64,000 nt of DNA. It comes from Rhytidiadelphus loreus (Eukaryota; Streptophyta; Bryopsida; Hypnales; Hylocomiaceae). Under the pieces are notes generated by a model, which worked only from the letters and a program-made list of their open reading frames with translations, was not told the origin of the DNA and ran no database searches. Both the position numbers and the translations under genes were made by a program. Below are positions 23,066 through 35,051 of the stretch, piece after piece (position 1 is the stretch's first letter; the number at the start of each line of letters is the position of its first letter). Location: positions 74,895,839 through 74,959,838 of the forward strand of contig OX344761.1 of NCBI GenBank assembly GCA_947034895.1. Direction: 5' to 3'.

Positions 23066-25469
23066 TCACACATCCCCGTGGCGACCCACCTTCACGGCAC
23101 TCTTCCATGAGTAAATAGCTTCCTTGTATGGAAAATTTTCCAAACTGTAATACTTTTGTCCAAACATTCGAACTACGAGTGGCAAGTATCCAGCTCGTCG
23201 CAAAGAGACTGAGCGATCTCTGCCAAGCCAAACAACCAACAAGCAAAGTTGAGTACATCATTCCTACAATAGTGACTACTAACTAGAAGCTCAAAATTGC
23301 AAGGTATTCACTAGAAGCCAAAGCACACCAACCAAACAATCATTCAACACAAAGAACAAAGAATTCAGCAAAGTTTGGTAAGAACAACTTACAATGCCGT
23401 GACACTCAATTGACCTACAAGCCAGAAATTGAGAAAAAAAGATGAAGAGAAATGGATAACCTCAATCTAGCAGAGTTGCTGGAGTCTTGATGAGCACCAC
23501 ACAATCCAAACCAAAAAAATATAAAGTGAGAAAAAAAAAATGTAACATGAAAAAAATGTAAAATCTAAAAAGGAAAAGCCAAAACCTACCAGTGAACTGT
23601 CGTTGTATGTTGGCCTGGGTCTATACAAAATCCTCCTCCGTAACAAAAATGTGATTTCCGGTCAACTTGCAATGGCAACGGGCAAAGGCAGTGGTACAAC
23701 CAAAGTTATAAAGCAGGTGATAAGCACCGCTCTCTCCAGGGGTCTCACTCCATTGCATAGGGATTTCAGTTGAAGATAGTGAAATCAACTCCTGGTACCG
23801 GTGAAACTCAAGCGTGGAGAAGGCCATAGACTCATCTACGAACATCCTTGCCAAATTGGCCTGGCACACTTTGATAGACTGCAAGAAGTCACAGATGAAT
23901 ATGTCCCGAGCTTGTAAAAGCTTAATCAGACAGTGGACAACATTCAAGAGTGGAATAAAGCAAGAAAGAGATAGCAAGACCTCAATGTCGACAAGGTAGT
24001 CAAAGTTCGTGGCTGCAGCAGCGGTGGATTTGGCACCACCAGATCCAGACATATCAAGCCCCATCTTCACCATCAGGGTCTTGTACTTAGACATAATTCG
24101 TTGGGCTGGGCTCCGCATAGAAATCCAACGAGTCTCAACGTTCCTCAACATCTTGGAGCCCTTAGTTTCCATGAGATCGGCTAGTTTTTGCAACTCGGTG
24201 TGCCGTTTGTGACTACGGCAGAAGTAAGCATACAGAGATTGACAGAGGGCCTCCAAACGAGACACCATCAGATAGTTAGACAAAGTCTCAACTACCAGAT
24301 TCAGGCGATGACTTGCACAACTACCTCCGAGGCAGAACGGAGCCCACTTCTCTCGAATTTGGGTGGAGACACCAGTTTTGGGCCCCTCGAAAGTGCTCAC
24401 TCCGTCTGCCCCAAAGGACACAAGCTTTCCTGCAATTTCCTCCCGCGTTAGACCACCTTCACCAAGTAGAGAATGCATAATCACGTCAGTAAGGTGATTT
24501 GCAGTCCCACAATCAGAAACACACGAAAGATGGAGCAAGTGCGGGACTCGCTCCCAAGACTCAACAGCATAAACATGAACCCCGACCCACGAAATATTGT
24601 CCACCGCAGTGACCTCATCAGCACTAATTGATACAAACCTAGCAGATTGAACTACAACTTTCAAGGCATTCATGACACAAGCGTGAAGATGTTTACTCAT
24701 TTCCTAGACAGATGTTTCAGACTAGTGCTTCCTTGGTACATTTTAAAGCTTAAGATGCCTTAGTAAGTGTTGTTGTCGTTCATAATCACACATAGGATGA
24801 CCTGAACTAAGAAAATGAAATAAAGTGGAGAACTGTACTCCCTTTCTGCTGGCTTCGCCCTCCAAACCAGCGACGAGTTGATCTGCAACAGTACCCACCA
24901 ATCGTCGCCCCGCCCAGAGCTTGTTGAATTGAACATGTTTGCAATCCCGCTTTGTGTATGCATTGCCCTTCTTCAAATGTGCAAACGGCTCACCATCGAA
25001 CTTACATACCCGCTTTCCCTCATGCTTCTCAAGGTTGTCGCCTTTGGAAACCATGATTTTCTTCCGGCCACTGACGCTGCTGCAACTCTTGCAGATGACT
25101 CCGATAAGATTACCCGTAGCATCGAACTCTCCTTCGGCCCATGTAAACTTGCAGGCCCAAACTTCCTGCCACCTCCTCGTGACAGTGGATGGGGCAATTT
25201 TCCTTCTCTTGCACGCCTTCGGGCTTCAAGTCCTCCTTGTTGTCATTCATCTCAGGTGTTGGATCCGGAAGCACCCCCGAGACAACAGTTGCCTCAGACA
25301 ACGACGGAAATTGGGGAAATGGACCAGCAACTGAATCAGTTAAGCGAGTCTTCGAAATGACTTGGACAGACTCTGGCGCGGGCAAATACTTCCCCAAACC
25401 ATGGCTATTGCGTGATGACCCGAACGTCCTTACGCAGAAATTTTCTAGCAACCGCAATTTCGGTGCCAT
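23066..25469 (-). pseudogene. hAT-like transposase pseudogene
   Basis: Three blocks carry homology. Residues near 25190-24745 hold a BED-like N-terminus (RRWQEVWACKFTWAEGEFD, CKSCSSVSGRKK). The core at 24700-23621 has SISADEV, the acidic position of an RNase H-like fold, then GGSCASHRLNLVVETLS and the ETRWIS motif. The end near 23220-23066 reads MFGQKYYSLENFPYKEAIYS, the hAT dimerisation tail. The first two blocks are in one frame but separated by 14 codons that include three in-frame stops (TAA, TAG, TAG). Two of these stand where I expect Trp. A fourth TAG ends the core block. A frame change is also needed upstream near 25190, where the start at 25469 lies in another frame. It is inactive as it stands. 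Related full-length proteins are annotated as DUF4371 or zinc-finger 862-like. Confidence 0.82.
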
Positions 25470-27751
25470 ACTGCAATCGCAAGTTCGCAATTCTGCACCC
25501 ACCCACCCCGCAAGACAACAACGTAAACAACAACAAGAAAACAACAAGCCAAAACATGAAAGCAAAAGCAAAGACCAGCGCCGAGAAAAAAAAGAAGGCA
25601 AGGTGAGAAGGCTCAATGCAGAGTTGCAGATAATGTCGAGTTCTCAGTTCTCACAGCAAGCGCAAACGTGAGTTCAACTGCAATGAAAACTTCACTTAAA
25701 AAGAAAATGTCTGGACTCTGGATCGCTCCAATCGCCCAGTACAACGACATGCAAGAGACCGCAGGACCGCCAATTCGCCACCCGCGTCGGCAGCCCAATA
25801 CCAATTTCTGATATTTGCACAATGCACACGAAATTCACTCCACCCGACCATCGATTGTTGGGAATGCTGGCAGTTCTGGGCTCCTGGCAGGCATTCAGGC
25901 AAGCTCCATTTCCAGATTGGAATGAATGCGTGGGAGGCAATTCAAGATTTCAAGCAAAACGTGAAACGTCTCTCAGATTTTCAAAACAAACAGGAGTTGG
26001 CGCTCTCGAGTCCTAATTCCCAAATCCCAATTTCCTGAAACGGCGACGCGCAATCAAAGCCAGTAAACCCTAAATCCAACTACCCAAGCCAGGAATCCCA
26101 GGAAGCTAGGATGCACAATGCACAAGCAATGGCAATTGGCAAATAACCAACAATTCAAAACACATTCAATGCGCAAAGGAGCAAATCCAAGCCTAATTAA
26201 TGAAGTACTAAGGCACTGACGTAGTGACGTTGAAGTGCTAAACCTGCAGGTGCAAAGGAGAAGACCATCTGGAGCTGGAGAAGACAAGTCGCTAAAGTTC
26301 AAGGCGATAGGCAGGACACTCTTGCGACATCAACGGCCACGATGGAGCCGACTTGCTGAAATCCGACGGTGCAGGTAAAGTTCTTGCTAACCCTAATTCG
26401 AACTGGAAGGGGATGAACGCTAACAGAGAATTTTGCACATACGCAAGTTTGCATCCGTTTGCCAACGACGTTAGTAAAATTGCTCAAATCCTCATTTTTC
26501 AAAAAAATTCTGCAATGTACATTTAGCACGTCCAAAATCTAAATAGAAACCAAGCGAAATTTAGCCACTTTAGGGAATGTTGGAAGGGGGGAAACTAATG
26601 CAAACTAGGAGCTGAAAACCTCTTTGGGTGCATTGCATTGTTACATCATCAATAATCAATACTATAATTTCAAACCATTTATGGTAAAATATTTTGATAT
26701 AATCAATTGAAAACACTGAAGGACTAGTTCCATTGCTATAGAGGCAAACATCATTTATAATCTTTACACAATCCTTTAAATTATTCTTGAGTTTTAATCT
26801 TATATTTTTATTACATAAAAGTATGTGTTATCTATTATGGTAAAAAATCATATTAATTTTTATGAAGGAATATTATTGATATAAATTCGAGAGCTGAAAA
26901 TAAAAATAAATTGATAAAAAAAAACATCCATTTAACTTAAAATTTCTCTATTGGGTACAAGTATCAATGAAGAATAGTGCAAATTTGTCTATAATCATAC
27001 TATAATTTACATCCAAACCTTCATGCGGATAAAATGTTATTAAATTAAATTTAACCTTTTTAAAATTGATTATGAAGGTTTTGATATTTATTTTTGAAGA
27101 AAAACATTCCACAATAGATGTTGATTTTTTTCAAAAATAATAGTGGAAGAATACAATTATTATGGTTTATCAAAGTAATGCGTGTGACTAGAACTATATT
27201 AATTAGAATGTACATTAGAATAATCTAGGGTTTCTTACTACAAATGAATGTTTAAATGAGAAACAATGCTTTGAAATTTTAAAAATTATTATTTTTAAAT
27301 TAAAAAAAACAAGAATAAAAAAGACACAATATTAGGTAATTTGGATTCTACCACTTAGAGCTTGTAATTGCAATAATTCATAGATTATTTGGATGCTTCC
27401 AAGATATTTGAAAATGGAAAACAAACAGAAGGTGTTGCTCATATTTTTCATAGCTTAAATAAAAAATAAAAAATGGATATTTTGAAAGTCACATTTAAAG
27501 TTTGCAATGCAAGTACCTTTACAGATTAAACATGAAGTAATAGATCATTTTTTCCCCCAACTTTGTTCTTTTAGAAAAGTAGCCATCATCATAGAATTGT
27601 AAATGCATCCTTTTCATTATCCAAAATGGTCTCAAACTTGACCTTGGTGGTATCTTTCTACTATTCACCATCTTAGTTATTCTCCTTGTACATTCCCAAG
27701 TCTATCCAAAATTAGGAGTTGACATTCTAGTAAGGTCAATTTTACGTGTAA

Positions 27752-27881
27752 GAGCAATTCTATAGCAACACGTTGAAGCAACACTGTAAAGGTTTTGCAC
27801 CATTGATCTTCTAATAATGAGGAATGTCCTCCATTGATTTGCTTCACAGTGTTGTTTCAACATGTTGCTATGGGTCTACTC
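27752..27881. mobile_element. Tourist-like (PIF/Harbinger) MITE with TAA duplication
   Basis: A 130-bp fold-back element. The arms GAGCAATTCTATAGCAACA and (reverse complement of the right end) GAGTAGACCCATAGCAACA match over about 40 bases. It is flanked on both sides by TAA, the 3-bp target duplication typical of PIF/Harbinger. R1 copy 1 near 14025 shows the empty site, with a single TAA. Confidence 0.85.
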
Positions 27882-28471
27882 TAAGGTAAGCCACCATATT
27901 GAGGCTACTTGACTAATCCCTCCACTTTAGAAATGGTCCTATCATAGCCATATCTAAAGTTGAATTGATGTGCATGTTTGAAAAGAAGAGAGGCAATAGC
28001 TAAGCAATAAGCATTTCAAAATGTGATAGTCATTGCTTTGGAGTGTCTTAGTAGCCACAATAGGATCATATATTTTTAGGTTTTAAAACAATCAAAGAGT
28101 GAAGCCATTGTAGCTTGACATTGTGACTATTTTAGAATAATATTGTCTCCATCAAAGGTGAGTACGATGACCATTAAAAAATTGACTTTTAGTCAGTTTG
28201 GAGGAGGGGCTTGGTAGCACTTGTGGGCTTTAGGACATATTAGTTCAAATATTACAATTTTGTGTCCTATGACTTTGCATACTATTTTGGTACAAGTGAA
28301 TTTTTTTGGACAATCTTTCAACTCTTTAAGGTGTCAAATCAAAAATTGTAGCTAAAATAGTGAAGGTTGGCATGCCATTATAATTACCTTATAGTCTAGT
28401 AAACCACCTAAATTGTTCTTGCCTATGAAAAAAGTTAAAAAAATCATAGAAACATCTTCAATAATAAACAT

Positions 28472-28589
28472 TGAACAATAAAGGGAGTTATAGCTGGTGA
28501 AGGGAAGTTTAGCAAGTTTGTTCACAACACAGAACAATAAAGGGAGTTATAGCTGGTGAGGGGAAGTTTAACAAGTTTGTTCACAACAC
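28472..28589 (+). repeat. Tandem duplication, 2 x 59 bp
   Basis: Two adjacent units start with GAACAATAAAGGGAGTTATA and differ at a few bases. R1 copy 1 has one related unit only, so the duplication arose in copy 2. Confidence 0.9.
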
Positions 28590-29967
28590 AACATGGTTGG
28601 GAGAGTTTCATGAAACTTGTTGAAAGATTTCATCCTCATCCTCAAGATAGATTAACATTTTAGCAAGTTTGTTGAAAAGTCTAAAGTCTATTGTAACTCC
28701 TCTAATGTTTGCATGTAAGATATAAGCTAAAAGCCCCTATGCGTGCCACAATTTCAAACCCACACTATTTGTGCCACTATATATTAATAGTGTACATTTT
28801 AAATTTCAAATGTACTCTGTTGATACATACATAGTGAATAACAAGTAACACAAATAGAGAGTCTCTTGCCTTAAACCATGATGACCCAAGGGTGGTGTAC
28901 TTCCAAAATGGGCCAAAACTACCAAGAACTTGAGCAATTTTTTTGCTCATTTTTTGTTGAGATCAGATAGAACTTAACTATTAAAAGGATTTTGAAGTTC
29001 AAATTGAGAGTGAGCACCTCAAAAAAATTCAAATTATTGATTGCATGGTTTAAAGATATTTGAGTTTTAAGTTTTATTCGAGTCAATGGAAATACAAGGC
29101 AACGTACTTTGAAGGAGTATATCTTTATGAGAATATTTTGAAATGATGCCCTTTCGTGCTCAATGAAAGAGAAGAGAGTTGAGAATGTATATATATAATT
29201 TCACAACATTCCAAGTTGATTTTTCAATTCATGGTCGAGCTTGCAATGCACTAAGGTAACTAAAATGACAATAGTGTTTGTAAGTAAAAAGAACGGGATA
29301 CTTGTCTTCTCCTTAAACTCCTTGAATCTGCCCTTTTTGAGGTGGGCAAGAATCACATTGGTTGGCTGACTTTTTAATCCATGCCCAAATCACCACCACC
29401 ACCACCACTCCCCCCCCCAAATGAACTGTAAACTACATTACACCACTTAACTTCAAAAAATTCCACAAGGCAGAGTTTACCTTGGAATTTGATGAAACTA
29501 ACACCATTGAATTCAAAATGCAGTCTATTTTCTTTAAATAATTTTTGTTCTTAAAAAAACTTAAAATTTGAGAACGGGAGGCTCAAAAAAGAGGTGCAAC
29601 AACTAGAAAATTGTTACTTGGGTCATTGGGGGTTAACATGCAAGCTCTCTATAAACAAGCATGCCAAGTTTTCTAGTAGACAATCTATTGCAAAAAGTCT
29701 ATGGTATTTCCTAGTGGAAAGGTTCATAACATTGTCTACCCAAGCAATGGTCCTCTCCATGTTGGGAAGGTACTCTGCTTTGCTAGATACATGAGAGGAA
29801 CTTCTCTGTTAATTCAAGCATTGGGGTTGGTTGAAGAACCATGAAAGACCATTTTGTTCCTCGTAGGGATCTCTTTTCAAGGATGCAAAAGGGACCCTTC
29901 CCTCATTGGAACGCATTGTTATGTTAGATACCTTTGAGTTGACAAACCTAAAGGGTTCCCCACAATA

Positions 29968-30204
29968 GCAAGGAGGATTGCCCCCCTCATTGCCCCATCC
30001 AAGGATAAATATAAAAATTGCCCTCTAATTTGTGCCATATATTAATTTTAATTTTTTCACCTCTTTTGTTGCAACTAATTTAGGGCCTTCGATTGCAAAT
30101 ACAAATTCAAAATTTGCAAATTTTATCATAAGTGGAAAATAAAATATTTCGGTGTTTTCTCCAAGGGGGTAAACATGGGGGTAAACACGGGGTCAATCCT
30201 CCCT
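29968..30204. mobile_element. MITE family G, copy 1
   Basis: The termini are AGGAGGATTGCCCCCCTC and GGGGTCAATCCTCCCT. The core holds AAATTTGCAAATTTTA, shared with the next three copies. Confidence 0.55.
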
Positions 30205-30221
30205 AACCCTCTACCCGGCCG

Positions 30222-30738
30222 GGGTGAATTGACCCCCTCGCTTGTCCTCGAAGGAAAACCCTGAAATTTTTTATTTCCCACACATGATAAAATTTGCAAT
30301 TTTTGAATTCATATCATTAGATGAGATTGGGGGGGGGTCTGGAGGGCTGTTTCAGGCCTGTTTCCAGTTCTGTTCCCCCCGGTCTTCTCGAACTCCGGTG
30401 TCAGACTTTTTTAATTTTTTTTAAGTCCTTAAAATGAGAAACAAAGTTTTTTTATTTTTTTATTTTTTTCCCAAAAAAACTGACCTGACAGTCTCTCAGC
30501 TAGGTTAGCGCAAGCAGAGAACGGCGGGTTTCGGCGGTTCTCAAGGGGGGTTTCGAGTTGGTAACTCGCAGCCCTCCCCAACAGCCAAAACACATGTAAT
30601 GTTGCAATCAGAGGCTCCAAATTAGCTAGGTGAGGTGTAGAGCATACATTTTCTGGGCACAAAATAGGGGGTCTTCTTTTTTACTTGAACCCCCTGGACT
30701 GACTTGGGGGAGACAAGCAAGGGGTCAGTTCACCCCGG
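30222..30738. mobile_element. MITE family G, copy 2, split by repeat E
   Basis: The left end is GGTGAATTGACCCCCTCGCT and the right end GGGGTCAGTTCACCCCGG. The element is interrupted at about 30340-30605 by repeat E. Comparison with copy 3 (31353-31573) shows the two flanks are the missing halves of one element. Confidence 0.7.
30340..30605 (-). repeat. Dispersed GC-rich repeat E, copy 2
   Basis: This is the reverse-orientation copy of 12490-12775. It runs from near GTGTCAGACTTTTTTAATTT to CCAAAACACATGTAAT and is nested in MITE G copy 2. The nesting shows that repeat E is, or was, mobile. Confidence 0.7.
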
Positions 30739-31352
30739 CCCTCTGCCCCCTGGTTGGGCCAGTTTCCCTTGCATGGGCCTGGGTACTTTTGTGAGTGAGG
30801 GATGGCGCTTGTTTCAAGCAATGCAATTCTCCCGATTTTCCTTTCTAACCCTAATGCAATAATCATCAGACGAGTGTTGCTTTCCCAGAACCAACTTAAG
30901 TGGGCTCTGTGAGGGTCAGTTCACGCATTGAAAACGCACTCTAACTTCCACGGCAAGTGGCAAGTGATAACTTACCCCGTACCCTCCCGGAACCCCCGGA
31001 CCCCACCTTGTGTTCACATCAACTGAGGGCAACAATAAATGCCGGGGTCCCATGGATCACGGATTTGACCCTGGGGAGCCTTCATTTCACTTCAGTTATG
31101 ATAACTTATACATTACCATTACCTCTCTCATCTCCGCCAGGGCCGACATTTGACACTGAGTGGACCAAACATGGTTCATCACTACAGTAGTACCGTACTA
31201 TACTGTACTGTAGAAAGGGCTGGGGACCTCCCTCGAATTGGTCGTCATAAGCGAGGGATTTTTTTATGCACCATCTTTCACCAATTCGCTACAGTCAAAA
31301 GATGTTGGCTATTTTTTGTACATGAAAATTTCATTTTGGGGGGTCAAATTAG

Positions 31353-31573
31353 GGCCAGGGAGAACTGACCCCCTCGCTCGGCCCTGCGGGCAAACCCTAG
31401 AATTATTTATTTTCTGCAGACGAATTTTTTTGCAAATTTTGAATTCATTTTTACGATCAGAGACCCCAAATTATATAGGTGAGGTCAAGAGTATACCCTA
31501 GAATGGCCCAAAATAGGGGGCATTTTTTTTACTTGCACCCCTGGTAAGGCCGAGCAAGGGGGTCAATTCACCC
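31353..31573. mobile_element. MITE family G, copy 3 (uninterrupted)
   Basis: It is bounded by AGAACTGACCCCCTCGCTCG and GAGCAAGGGGGTCAATTCAC, about 220 bp, with no coding sequence. It serves as the intact reference for copy 2. Confidence 0.7.
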
Positions 31574-31732
31574 TGATCCAAATTAGCTAGATTGTTGATG
31601 TATTATAAGATTGGTAGTCAAATCTTACCTAAATATCACCTAGTTTTCATATAGATATCACCAAGTATCACATGAGTATTGAAAAAGCAATTGGCTCCTT
31701 CTTCAAAATAAAAATAAAATCCACTGTCAGTT

Positions 31733-31938
31733 AGGCTGAATTGACCCCTCGCTCAGCCCCTCCAAGTCATTCCAAGGGTGCATGTAAAAAAAGACCCCTA
31801 TTTTGAGCTTGATTAATTTATCTTCCACACCTGCCCTAGCTAATGTGTGACCTCAAATTGCAAATATGAATTTAAAATTTGCAAATTTTACTATGCATGG
31901 GAAAAAAAATTCAGCTTTTTCCCGAGTCCTCACTCAGT
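31733..31938. mobile_element. MITE family G, copy 4 (diverged)
   Basis: The left end GCTGAATTGACCCCTCGCTC matches the family. The core AAATTTGCAAATTTTA is kept. The right end is degenerate (CGAGTCCTCACTCAG). Confidence 0.55.
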
Positions 31939-33412
31939 CCACTGCAAAGGAGTGCCCCCCAAGTCCAATTGAAGCTGCCATAAAGGGTCTTAGAATAAAG
32001 CAGCAATCTAGCTATTTTGACCGGTCCCCAAAATGAAAAATTTCTTTACAAAATGGTCAACATCTTTTGGTTGTAGCAAAAAAAACATGCATAAAGAAAA
32101 CATGGACTACAATTCAATGCATGTAAGGTATTCAAATCCAAAATTGCCCCAACCCAATAGCGGTCCTTTATTATTTTTGGATCCAATTGTCCCCTGTTCC
32201 ATCTTTTGTGTAGTGAAAACTGTAGAGGATTGGAATTATGATAGCTTCAATGTGGAATTAGGATTGTAGGGACATAATTGGGTTAAAAAGTCAAGATTTT
32301 ACAACTTCAATGAACATCACCATGCCATTTTCACATATGGCAATAGATTCATTCATTATTATACAATCTTTGATGGACATTTTTGGATTACCACTACATC
32401 TATGTAGGGAGTTTAAATAACCATACTTAGGTACTTGAAGAGAGAATAAAATATTGTTCAATTTGCCAAGTATCTAATACTAACTCTAATTTTTTGCCTT
32501 GAAAGCAAATTGAATTTGTGTGTGAAACTGCCAATTTCCTATTTAGAACTTGATTAGATTATCAAAGTAGCTATTCAAGGGTTCCACTATTCATTTATCA
32601 CTCTTTGTTGCTTCAAGGTTCCAATTGTGCCATGTTTCCTACTCAATCTATGATCCATGGTAGGGGCCTAAAAGTGTGTTGCTTTAAGGTTCCAAATGTG
32701 CCATGTTTCCTTTTGAATCAATGTTTCTTCTTCATTTTGTACCTCTTTGTTGACTTTTAACATTTGACAATGACAAGATATTCTATAGATCTATTGGATT
32801 GTATAATAGAGAATTTGGTAGAGAAATTTTGTTTTATTAAATAAAGGTAAGTATATCCAAAAGCATTCCTCTTGTTAAAGATTTATGAATTGAAGTCTTA
32901 TATTTGTATAGTTGTATAGGTAGGAAATGTGATTGGGTATGAATTAGGGTAAAATTTGAAAGTGATTTATTACCAAAAACTTATTGGCCTAGACTTCAAC
33001 AATAAGAATAAATTCGTTTTTTTAGTTTTTTTAAGCATCTTTTCACCAATTCAATTCAATCTAAAACTGGGAATTTGCCAAATTTCTTTAATTATAGTAA
33101 ATTGCATAATGCTATAATTCAAATGGATCAAGAAAAATAAAAATAAGATAAATAGGCATTTTCATCTTGCACTTCATTGCCACATGATCACTTTGTAACA
33201 ATCCTATATTTTTACAATGGTATGAATATGTAGTCTAGCCCATATCAATGAATTGAAATGAAATTGGTTATAATTGCCAAGGCCTCTTGGGCTAAACGGC
33301 TTATAGACAATCATTTAAAAAGAACTCACATTATAAGTTTCCATGGTTAATTTTTTTTACTGAAACATAAGATTGGACACTTTTGTGCCCTTCTATTACT
33401 TTACGCTACCTA
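31939..33412. other. AT-rich DNA without a gene
   Basis: No exon pattern, RNA gene or clear element is visible. A short internal echo, 'CAAATGTGCCATGTTTCCT' near 32690 and a similar text near 32625, marks an old local duplication. Confidence 0.45.
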
Positions 33413-33785
33413 TTAACCTCTAAAGGTCCAAACACCATTTTGGGGGGCAATATAGTGATTTTGGGCAACTCACTTCAAACGAAATTTTTATTTTTGTCCT
33501 TTGAAAATTTCACACAAGATCTACCCAAGGAATATCTTTAAGGTACAATAATTTACATAACTTTTGACTACATGGTTAAAAAGTTATTGCATGATTTGTA
33601 ATTTTTAGCGGTTAGCAAGCATCCTAGGCTATCCAAAAAACTTTTTAAGAAATAAAATTTTGATATTGGTTCTCTAAATTTATATATACACGGAAAGCTT
33701 TGAATCATTTTATTTTGATTAATGAGATGAAAGTTATGAGGAGTTTTAGTTTGCGAGTAGGTATGGAATCTCTAGACGCCATACC
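33413..33785. mobile_element. Fragment of the TTAACC(C/T)CTAAAG element family, inverted copy
   Basis: The reverse complement of this segment matches 39425-39790 closely. Examples are the block around GAAAGCTTTGAATCATTT here and AAATGATTCAAAGCTTTCC there. The outer end ATTAACCTCTAAAGG matches TTAACCCCTAAAG of the other copy. Confidence 0.65.
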
Positions 33786-34179
33786 TACCCTCCCAATGTC
33801 CAAGTCAATACATTTTATTGCTCCAAATGTTTTTGATTTAGACATGAATCAATACAATTTTGTTGATTCGGTTGTATGTTGTGTTGATTTGGACATTCTT
33901 TTTTGCTTTAGATGACTTCATCAAGACACAATTTTTTTAATAGTTTGAATAATGTGTGACCCCTTCAAATAGTTTGGATGAATGTTTGATGAAATTGGTA
34001 TAATTATTATGAACATTAGGATGAAAGTTGAAGGATGGTTGGATGAAGGATGAATGACAATCACACTATTTGACATAGTAGTTATGAAAACAGTACAGTA
34101 CTGATAAACTATATTATATTGAATTTATCTAAAATACTGTGAATAGACATATGAGTGTACGTTCCAGATTCACATATTT

Positions 34180-35051
34180 CCCAAATTAGTGTTAATCCTC
34201 AGGGAGATTACCCTTATACCCGCCCAACATCTACCCTCGCTGCATATACCCGCCCAATACAGGTATAGCCCCCGGTGCCCACCGATTCGTTCTTCCGATA
34301 CAGATCGCGAAATCCCTCCTACTCCAAATCTTCACGATAAGTACATGTCTCGCCAAGGCCGTCCAACACAGCGCCTACTCAATTCTCTTTCCAGGCTCGT
34401 CAGCAGCGACGTGCAAATCCGGACATCTTCGGCAACGACGACGACGATCACTCCAAGCCCAGCTTCACATTCCTCCAAACCCAGCTGCACACGCCAATCC
34501 CCAGCACAGCGGCATTCGCCATATACCCACCAAGCCTCTTTCGATTAGCTGCACTTCTCTCGCAGCAGTTGGTCCCATTCTTCAGATAGTAGACACACCC
34601 GTCACTTAATTTCACGTACAAGCTAGGTTCAGAGCTGGCTTTTCAATGTGGAGTCGATTGCCGTAATAATTCGTGAACTGCAGGGCTTGAGCTGAATTCC
34701 ATATGCATCTTCCCTGTCCGTCCCTAATTCTCTTTTTCTCTTGGAGACTGCTGCCTTAATTTTTTGGGACAGGTCTCCCCTGTCTTGGAGACTCGGTCGA
34801 TGATCATTTCCGTCTTGTGATTGATCAAGGGAGAGAAGCAGCGAATGCGGCAGTGGAGTATGGTTGTGGGGTTGGAGGGGATGCAGCAGTTGCCGCAGGG
34901 GATTTTGAATTTGGCATAAGGAGGAGGTGTGCGGCGGAGGTTCCGAGGTGGCGTGGTAAGTGTCGAGCTGAGGCCGACTTTTGGATTTGGGTTTCTGTTG
35001 TTATATGGAAACCCAGCTGCTGCTGTTGAGCGGAGACGTGTGTGGGGTTCA
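34180..35051 (+). promoter_or_regulatory. Upstream region of the carbonic anhydrase gene
   Basis: Composition turns GC-richer from about 34190. This stretch should hold the promoter and 5' leader, perhaps with a leader intron. Two open frames here (34189-34548 plus, 34724-35311 minus) have no recognisable domain, and the second runs antisense to the first coding exon. No TATA box is defensible by eye. Confidence 0.35.

Larger units (their letters stand above)
21792..26635 (-). mobile_element. hAT-like DNA transposon, decayed
   Basis: The candidate 12-bp terminal inverted repeats are CAATGCACCCAA at 21792-21803 and TTGGGTGCATTG at 26624-26635. Their start CAATG fits the YARNG rule for hAT ends. 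Inside, on the minus strand, is a broken hAT-like transposase (25469 to 23066). The element lies inside repeat R1, whose two parts are separated here. The 8-bp flanks (CTATGTCA and CATTGTTA) agree at only five positions, so no clean target duplication remains. A further 55 bases on the left and 5 on the right are unexplained. Confidence 0.65.
26641..29905 (+). repeat. Unclassified repeat R1, copy 2, right part
   Basis: It resumes R1 after the hAT insertion and matches copy 1 block by block to about 29.9 kb. It contains a Tourist-type MITE (27752-27881) that copy 1 lacks and a 59-bp tandem duplication (28472-28589). No coding sequence is recognisable. Confidence 0.7.

Noticed and set aside
22869..23261. 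130-codon minus-strand frame as a gene of its own
   Set aside because: A neighbouring frame over the same bases encodes the hAT dimerisation tail, so this frame is a shadow of the transposase remnant.
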